A stretch of 9,869 bases of DNA from Lachnospiraceae bacterium (GTDB lineage: Bacteria; Bacillota; Clostridia; Lachnospirales; Lachnospiraceae): positions 1-9,869 of the forward strand of contig JAITWD010000006.1 in assembly GCA_031285465.1 (NCBI GenBank), given 5' to 3'. The position numbers were made by a program, and so were the translations under genes. Within the stretch, counting starts at the first letter, position 1; every line of letters begins with the position of its first letter. Below, piece after piece: positions 6,517 through 9,869 of this stretch. The notes under the pieces were generated by a model. The model was not told the origin of the DNA. It did not search any database and saw only the letters and a program-made list of their open reading frames with translations.

Positions 6517-8565
6517 ATGGCAATGAGAATAACGGGAATGAATTCCGGTCTGGACACTGAGGCGATTATCGCCGAGATGGTAAGCGGCCAAAAAAATAAG
6601 GTAGATACAGCGAAAAAGAGTCAGATTTCGTTGCAATGGAAACAGGATGCCTGGAAGGCACTTAATACTAAAGCGCTTAGCTTGTTTAATGGTGTTTTAA
6701 ATAACATGCGTTTTACTGATGCGTACAGTAAAAAGGTTACTAATGTTTCCAATTCGTCGGCGGTCAGTGTTGTGACCGGTGCCAAAGCCGTAAACGGTGT
6801 ACAGGAGTTAGAGGTAAAGCAGTTGGCGAAAGCGGGTTATCTTACCGGGGCAGAGCTTAGTGGCGGATCGTTTACCAGTAAAAGCACATTGAAGGATTTG
6901 AGCGGTGGTACTATTGCCGCAGGCGAATCGGTTAGATTTTCCGTTAACACGGGTGGAAAGACGACCGATATTGAGTTGACCGGTGACTCCAAGATTTCCG
7001 ATATCGTTTCTAAACTACAGGGTGCTGGGGTAAATGCCAACTTTGATGAAGCCAATCAGCGTTTTTTTATCAGCTCCAAGACTACCGGTGAAGCTGCAGA
7101 TTTTGCGCTTACCGCCAATAACCAGAAAGGTTTTGACGCTTTGAGCGCCATGGGAGTCAATTATTTTGACGGCGCTACCGAAGATTATTATAATACTCTT
7201 GCCGGATGGGATATTAACAGCGGTGATGGTAAAGCGTGGATTGATGCCGAGTTGGCTAAACAGGTTAAGGCGGCGGAAGATAAAAGGACTGCAGTAAACA
7301 AAGAATTAACTAATGCGCGGACTCGGCTGGCTGACGCAGAATCGGCCTTGAATGCCAAAGGATATACCGATACCAGCAAAGGAGCTTTAGAAGCTGAATT
7401 TACTACTCTTACCGACGAAAAGACCGCATTGACAACCGAATTAAAAGGTATCCCGGCCGATGACGTTGCTACCGATGAGCAGAAGCAACGCCGTGCTGAT
7501 ATTAATAGTCGTTTGACCGTTGTTAACGAGAATTTGGCAGCGGTTGATACTTACCGTAAAGAAAGCGATTTTATAGCCGAAGGTGAGGCTTTAGCTACCG
7601 AACTGGATGATAAGTTGCTTAATGGCGGAGCGGCTATCAGAACCGCATTGGAAACCGATCTGCAAGGGCGGATTGATATGGCGGCTGGTATGAGCACTGC
7701 GATGCCTGGACTTAGTGCAGCAACAAAGATTGATGGTCAGGATGCCAAAATAGTCTTAAATGGGGCAGAATTCACCTCTAAAAGTGATAGTTTTGCCATT
7801 AACGGTCTGACCATTACTGTCAATGAGGAGACCTCCGAAGTAATAAAATTGAATACCCAGGATGATACCGAAGGTATCTATGACATGATAAAGGGATTCA
7901 TGAAAGAATATAATGCGCTTATCAATGAAATGGATAAGTTATATAATGCCGCATCATCAACGGGTTACCAGCCCCTTACCTCTGAGGAAAAGGATGCTAT
8001 GACCGACGATGAGATTGCAGACTGGGAGAAGAAGATCAAAGACGGTTTGCTGCGTCGTGATAGCACACTACAGTTGGTGTCTGGAACGATGAAGGAAGTA
8101 ATGATGGGGGCGGTCGAAGTGGGTGACAAGAAGCTGTTTTTGACCAACTTCGGGATTGAAACCCTTGAATATTTCACATCATCCGACAATGAAAAGGGTG
8201 CCTATCATATAGACGGTGATGCCGATGATAGCTTTACCAAAAATAATACCGACAAATTAAAAGGCATGATTGCCGCCGATCCGGATACCGTAACCAAGTT
8301 CTTTGCTGGCTTATCCAAGAATTTATATGGTGCAATGGATGAGCTTATGAAGGCGGGCGATCCCAATGATTCCAGTTTGACCAGCTTTTTTGATGATAAA
8401 AAAATGAAGCGGGATTACGAGAGCTTCACCGGTAGGATTAGTGAACTGGAAGCAAAGATGATCGAAGCAGAGGATCGGTACTATAAGCAGTTCTCTGCCA
8501 TGGAGGTTGCACTGGCTAAAATGCAGTCCAATTCAAGTGCAGTAACCGGTCTGTTAGGCGGTTGA
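6517..8565 (+). CDS. fliD: Flagellar filament cap protein FliD (HAP2) with a coiled-coil insert
   Basis: Cap protein that sits as a ring on the growing filament tip and guides flagellin folding; exported with help from its chaperone. 682 residues, longer than the common 450-520. The N-terminus has MNSGLDTEAIIAEMVSGQKN and the QWKQDAWKALNTK helix; VQELEVKQLAKAG starts the beta-rich domains. Residues about 245-350 are strongly charged with heptad-like Leu/Ala spacing (KELTNARTRLADAESAL, then LTDEKTALTTEL), predicting an inserted coiled coil. Conserved FliD elements resume at GQDAKIVLNGAEF (407-419) and FAINGLTITVNEET (426-439). WEKKIKDGLLRRDSTLQLV (503-521) is a conserved block in clostridial FliD. 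The C-terminal helix ends YYKQFSAMEVALAKMQSNSS, the usual D0 end. No cysteines. AGGAGG (6502-6507) lies nine bases before the ATG, overlapping the flaG stop. Confidence 0.95.
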   Translation: MAMRITGMNSGLDTEAIIAEMVSGQKNKVDTAKKSQISLQWKQDAWKALNTKALSLFNGVLNNMRFTDAYSKKVTNVSNSSAVSVVTGAKAVNGVQELEVKQLAKAGYLTGAELSGGSFTSKSTLKDLSGGTIAAGESVRFSVNTGGKTTDIELTGDSKISDIVSKLQGAGVNANFDEANQRFFISSKTTGEAADFALTANNQKGFDALSAMGVNYFDGATEDYYNTLAGWDINSGDGKAWIDAELAKQVKAAEDKRTAVNKELTNARTRLADAESALNAKGYTDTSKGALEAEFTTLTDEKTALTTELKGIPADDVATDEQKQRRADINSRLTVVNENLAAVDTYRKESDFIAEGEALATELDDKLLNGGAAIRTALETDLQGRIDMAAGMSTAMPGLSAATKIDGQDAKIVLNGAEFTSKSDSFAINGLTITVNEETSEVIKLNTQDDTEGIYDMIKGFMKEYNALINEMDKLYNAASSTGYQPLTSEEKDAMTDDEIADWEKKIKDGLLRRDSTLQLVSGTMKEVMMGAVEVGDKKLFLTNFGIETLEYFTSSDNEKGAYHIDGDADDSFTKNNTDKLKGMIAADPDTVTKFFAGLSKNLYGAMDELMKAGDPNDSSLTSFFDDKKMKRDYESFTGRISELEAKMIEAEDRYYKQFSAMEVALAKMQSNSSAVTGLLGG

Positions 8566-8570
8566 GTAAT

Positions 8571-8593
8571 GTGAGAAATCAAAGATTTTTCAC
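8571..8593 (+). other. Hairpin 1 of the fliD-fliS gap
   Basis: GTGAGAAATC (8571-8580) pairs with GATTTTTCAC (8584-8593): ten base pairs including one G-U wobble, with a three-base AAA loop. It begins six bases after the fliD stop codon. Its T-run lies within the stem, not after it, so it is not a standard terminator; it may protect or process the 3' end of the fliD part of the mRNA. Confidence 0.5.
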
Positions 8594-8604
8594 TTATGAT
8601 TTAA

Positions 8605-8633
8605 GCAGTTTCGCAACAGAACTTGCGAAATGC
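8605..8633 (+). other. Hairpin 2 of the fliD-fliS gap, CAGAAC loop
   Basis: TTTCGCAA (8609-8616) and TTGCGAAA (8623-8630) are perfect inverted repeats around the loop CAGAAC. The stem can extend by GCA (8605-8607) with TGC (8631-8633) across a single bulged G. No T-run follows. The CGCA/TGCG closing segment and CAGAA loop recur in hairpin 3. Confidence 0.6.
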
Positions 8634-8687
8634 ATGGGTAGTAACATGAACTAAATAACCAGATATAACATCGCTTTGCAATAACAT

Positions 8688-8727
8688 ATTGTCGACTACC
8701 GCAGGCAGAACCTGCGGGGTCGATAAT
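8688..8727 (+). other. Hairpin 3 of the fliD-fliS gap, long stem with CAGAA loop
   Basis: CCGCAGG (8699-8705) pairs with CCTGCGG (8711-8717) around CAGAA. After a small defect (TA opposite G, or a U-G pair plus one bulged A), nine more pairs join 8688-8696 to 8719-8727, one of them G-U. The total of 16-17 base pairs is the strongest inverted repeat I found in the window. It ends seven bases before the fliS Shine-Dalgarno (AGGATGAGG) and lacks a terminator T-tract. A role in fliS translation or mRNA processing is possible. Confidence 0.65.
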
Positions 8728-8749
8728 CAATTCAGGATGAGGTGTTTTT

Positions 8750-9136
8750 ATGGCAATGATGAACGCATATGCACAATACAATAACAGTAAAGTCTTGACC
8801 GCATCGCCGTCTGAACTAGTGCTGATGCTTTACGAAGGTGCCATTAAGTTTTGTAATATTGCGATTTTGGCTGTTGAACAGAAAGATATTCCTAAGGCTC
8901 ATACCCATATTATTAAAGTACTGAAGATTGTTGATCACTTTCGCGCCACTCTGGATATGAAGTATCCGGTTGCCGAAGATTTTGATCGTGTTTACGTATA
9001 TTTACAGGAGCGCATTTTGGAGGCCAATATCAAAAAGGATAAGGAGATACTGGAAGAGATCATTGCCCATTTGCGTTCGATGCGAGATACATGGAAAGAA
9101 GTCATGAAAGCAAATAAGGAGCGAGGTATCTCATGA
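8750..9136 (+). CDS. fliS: Flagellar export chaperone FliS
   Basis: Cytoplasmic flagellin chaperone, 128 residues, the usual family length. It binds the flagellin C-terminal segment, prevents premature polymerisation and delivers flagellin to the export gate. Family landmarks are AYAQYNNSKVLTASPSELVL (residues 6-25), MLYEGAIKFCNIAI (26-39), IIKVLKIVDHFRATLD (54-69), FDRVYVYLQERILEANIKKD (78-97), and LRSMRDTWKEVM near the end; the fold is a four- to five-helix bundle. The start at 8750 follows AGGATGAGGTG (8734-8744). Met3 and Met4 are alternative starts but less well spaced. The upstream gap of 184 bases carries three hairpins and no clear promoter, so it is probably read from the flaG promoter. 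It overlaps the next gene by four bases (ATGA at 9133-9136), implying translational coupling. Confidence 0.96.
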   Translation: MAMMNAYAQYNNSKVLTASPSELVLMLYEGAIKFCNIAILAVEQKDIPKAHTHIIKVLKIVDHFRATLDMKYPVAEDFDRVYVYLQERILEANIKKDKEILEEIIAHLRSMRDTWKEVMKANKERGIS

Positions 9137-9612
9137 TTGATAATTATCTGCAAATTTTAGAGGAAAGCCTGCATAAAAAATTGCTTGTCTTACAACAGGT
9201 TGAAACCGAAAATATTGCGCAGGAAGAAACTTTGAAAGAAGGAAAGGTTTCCTTAGAAGATTTTGAAGCCAGTGTCGATCGTAAGACCGCTCTAATTGAA
9301 GAACTTAATCAACTGGATCAAGGTTTCGAACGTTTATATGATCGTATTAAGGAGCAACTACTTAGGGGACGTGTGCAGTATAAGGAGCAGATAAACCGTC
9401 TGCAGGCTTTGGTTGCCGATGTTACCGATGCCAGCGTGACCATTCAGGCTCAAGAGGCGCGTAATAAGAAGCTGGTTGAGAAAGCCTTTGCCGGTCGTCG
9501 CAGTGAGATTAGTAATGATCGGATCCGTGCTAAAACAGCAATGGACTATTACAGTCGCCTTAGTGGACCGAAAGGTGGTTTGGCACCCCGCTTCATGGAT
9601 TCCCGGCAGTAA
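9133..9612 (+). CDS. FliT/FlgN-like flagellar chaperone (coiled-coil protein after fliS)
   Basis: 159-residue acidic and basic helical protein with no signal peptide, membrane segment or cysteine. Residues about 1-120 are almost continuous helix with heptad-like spacing: YLQILEESLHKKLLVLQQVE, then DRKTALIEELNQLDQGFERL, then YKEQINRLQALV. The C-terminus (AMDYYSRLSGPKGGLAPRFM, then DSRQ) is non-helical. Length, helix pattern and the KTALIEELNQLDQGF segment resemble the FlgN family, chaperones of FlgK and FlgL. The position directly after fliS is where FliT, the chaperone of the FliD cap, is expected. I cannot decide between the two from sequence alone, so no gene symbol is given. The ATGA overlap with fliS shows close coupling. 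A chaperone for FliD, FlgK or FlgL is the inferred job; chaperone-like character is likely, the client unknown. Confidence 0.75.
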   Translation: MIDNYLQILEESLHKKLLVLQQVETENIAQEETLKEGKVSLEDFEASVDRKTALIEELNQLDQGFERLYDRIKEQLLRGRVQYKEQINRLQALVADVTDASVTIQAQEARNKKLVEKAFAGRRSEISNDRIRAKTAMDYYSRLSGPKGGLAPRFMDSRQ

Positions 9613-9629
9613 ATATCCCGGTAGTAAAT
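9601..9629 (+). repeat. 15-base tandem duplication at the chaperone gene stop codon
   Basis: TCCCGGCAGTAAAT (9601-9614) is repeated as TCCCGGTAGTAAAT (9616-9629), 13 of 14 identical with a 15-base period. The first copy contains the last codons and the TAA stop; the second is noncoding. It looks like a small slippage duplication. Confidence 0.65.
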
Positions 9630-9650
9630 TGAGTTATTTAAAAGGCTTGA

Positions 9651-9677
9651 TAATAATTTTTATTTTAAAATTTATTA
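9651..9677 (+). other. A/T-only inverted repeat upstream of the hag promoter
   Basis: Bases 9651-9661 can pair with 9667-9677, ten A-T pairs with one mismatch around a five-base loop. The stretch contains no G or C and lies just upstream of the -35 element at 9685. It could act as an UP-like element for the flagellin promoter or a weak terminator after the chaperone gene. A/T-only pairing may also be chance. Confidence 0.3.
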
Positions 9678-9684
9678 TAAACAC

Positions 9685-9711
9685 TAAAGTTATTTGGCTT
9701 AAGGCCGATAT
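9685..9711 (+). promoter_or_regulatory. Sigma-28 (FliA/SigD) promoter for flagellin
   Basis: TAAAGTTA (9685-9692), 11 bases, then GCCGATAT (9704-9711): 7 of 8 and 7 of 8 against TAAAGTTT-N11-GCCGATAA, with exact spacing. GCCGATAT is also the form common in Bacillus SigD promoters. Transcription should start near 9717-9719, leaving a leader of about 60 bases that holds both CsrA-type sites and the flagellin ribosome binding site. Confidence 0.93.
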
Positions 9712-9735
9712 ATATAGTGTCACAACCAAATAACA

Positions 9736-9749
9736 TCGCAGGGATGCGA
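9736..9749 (+). promoter_or_regulatory. Putative CsrA binding site 1 in the flagellin leader
   Basis: TCGCA (9736-9740) and TGCGA (9745-9749) form a perfect five-pair stem with loop GGGA. The sequence GCAGGGATGC carries the CARGGAUG core of the CsrA consensus, with GGA at 9742-9744 in the loop. It is upstream of the Shine-Dalgarno, as binding site 1 is in the Bacillus hag leader. Confidence 0.75.
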
Positions 9750-9760
9750 AGAAAACATAT

Positions 9761-9771
9761 TCAAGGAGGAA
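9761..9771 (+). promoter_or_regulatory. Flagellin ribosome binding site with putative CsrA binding site 2
   Basis: TCAAGGAGGAA contains AAGGAGGA, a full-strength Shine-Dalgarno seven bases before the ATG at 9778. It also matches the CARGGA half of the CsrA consensus (CAAGGA, 9762-9767). The GGA is 23 bases from the one in site 1, a distance one CsrA dimer can bridge, so a dimer could occupy both and block translation. No stable stem encloses it. Confidence 0.65.
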
Positions 9772-9777
9772 TATATT

Positions 9778-9869
9778 ATGGTAGTACAACACAATCTTAC
9801 AGCTATGAACTCAAATCGGATGTTGGGTGTAACCACCGCAACACAGGCAAAGTCAACCGAGAAGTTATC
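9778..9869 (+). CDS. hag: Flagellin, N-terminal fragment (3' end outside window)
   Basis: The last 92 bases encode the first 30 residues of flagellin, starting MVVQHNLTAMNSNRMLGVTT and continuing ATQAKSTEKL. This is the conserved D0 helix of bacterial flagellin (V.HN..A.N..R.L......ASTEKL type), which forms the filament core and carries the export signal. The gene runs off the window. The start is fixed by AAGGAGGA at 9763-9770. It has its own sigma-28 promoter and a leader with two CsrA-type sites, so expression should depend on completion of the hook (sigma-28 release) and on the FliW-CsrA switch encoded about 4 kb upstream. FliS, encoded upstream, is its expected chaperone. Whether it is the only flagellin gene cannot be seen. 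Confidence 0.95.
   Translation, partial: MVVQHNLTAMNSNRMLGVTTATQAKSTEKL

Noticed and set aside
8700..8726. GTCGATAA before fliS as a sigma-28 -10 element
   Set aside because: The -10 resembles the consensus, but no TAAA lies 15 bases upstream; the bases are part of hairpin 3.
9744..9869. Overlapping open frame starting at the ATG in the flagellin leader hairpin
   Set aside because: It stays open to the window end in another frame than flagellin, but it has no usable ribosome binding site and no recognisable protein; the length is compatible with chance.
1..9869. Minus-strand open frames across the cluster
   Set aside because: All lie opposite confidently identified flagellar genes, lack ribosome binding sites and resemble no family; they are shadows of the + strand coding.

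Overview
The window is one continuous late flagellar (hook-filament junction and filament) gene cluster, entirely on the + strand and with no sign of mobile DNA. In order: the 3' part of a first flgK, a complete second flgK, flgL, fliW, csrA, flaG, fliD, fliS, a FliT/FlgN-like chaperone gene, and the first 30 codons of a flagellin gene (hag/fliC). Coding density is high. No gap exceeds 200 bases, and the longer gaps (csrA-flaG, fliD-fliS, chaperone-hag) hold promoters and RNA structures rather than missed genes. No rRNA, tRNA, CRISPR array, insertion sequence or intrinsic terminator with a clear U-tract was found.

The organism is most likely a motile Bacillota (Firmicutes) of class Clostridia, probably Lachnospiraceae-like. 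The reasons are strong AGGAGG-type ribosome binding sites, the fliW-csrA pair (the flagellin-sensing partner switch best known in Bacillus), a flaG-fliD-fliS block next to flagellin, tandem flgK genes, and enlarged FlgL and FliD proteins. Family-level placement is an inference from protein character, not a search.

The genes form two expression blocks. flgK1-flgK2-flgL-fliW-csrA appears to be read from a promoter upstream of the window; I see no good promoter inside it. It supplies the junction proteins and the FliW-CsrA regulator. A near-consensus sigma-28 (FliA/SigD) promoter lies just after csrA (5975-6001) and would drive flaG-fliD-fliS-chaperone. A second, near-perfect sigma-28 promoter (9685-9711) drives flagellin.

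Both sigma-28 transcripts begin with leaders carrying plausible CsrA sites. Flagellin has a GGGA-loop hairpin matching the CARGGAUG core plus a second site over its Shine-Dalgarno. flaG has its Shine-Dalgarno GGA inside a six-base loop closed by TCAC/GTGA. This suggests that the homeostatic loop (unsecreted flagellin binds FliW, freed CsrA blocks flagellin translation) may also govern the cap, FlaG and chaperone genes. Other points for follow-up are a cysteine-rich second FlgK, an unusual cluster of three hairpins between fliD and fliS (two with the same CAGAA loop), a coiled-coil insert in FliD, and a large central insert in FlgL.
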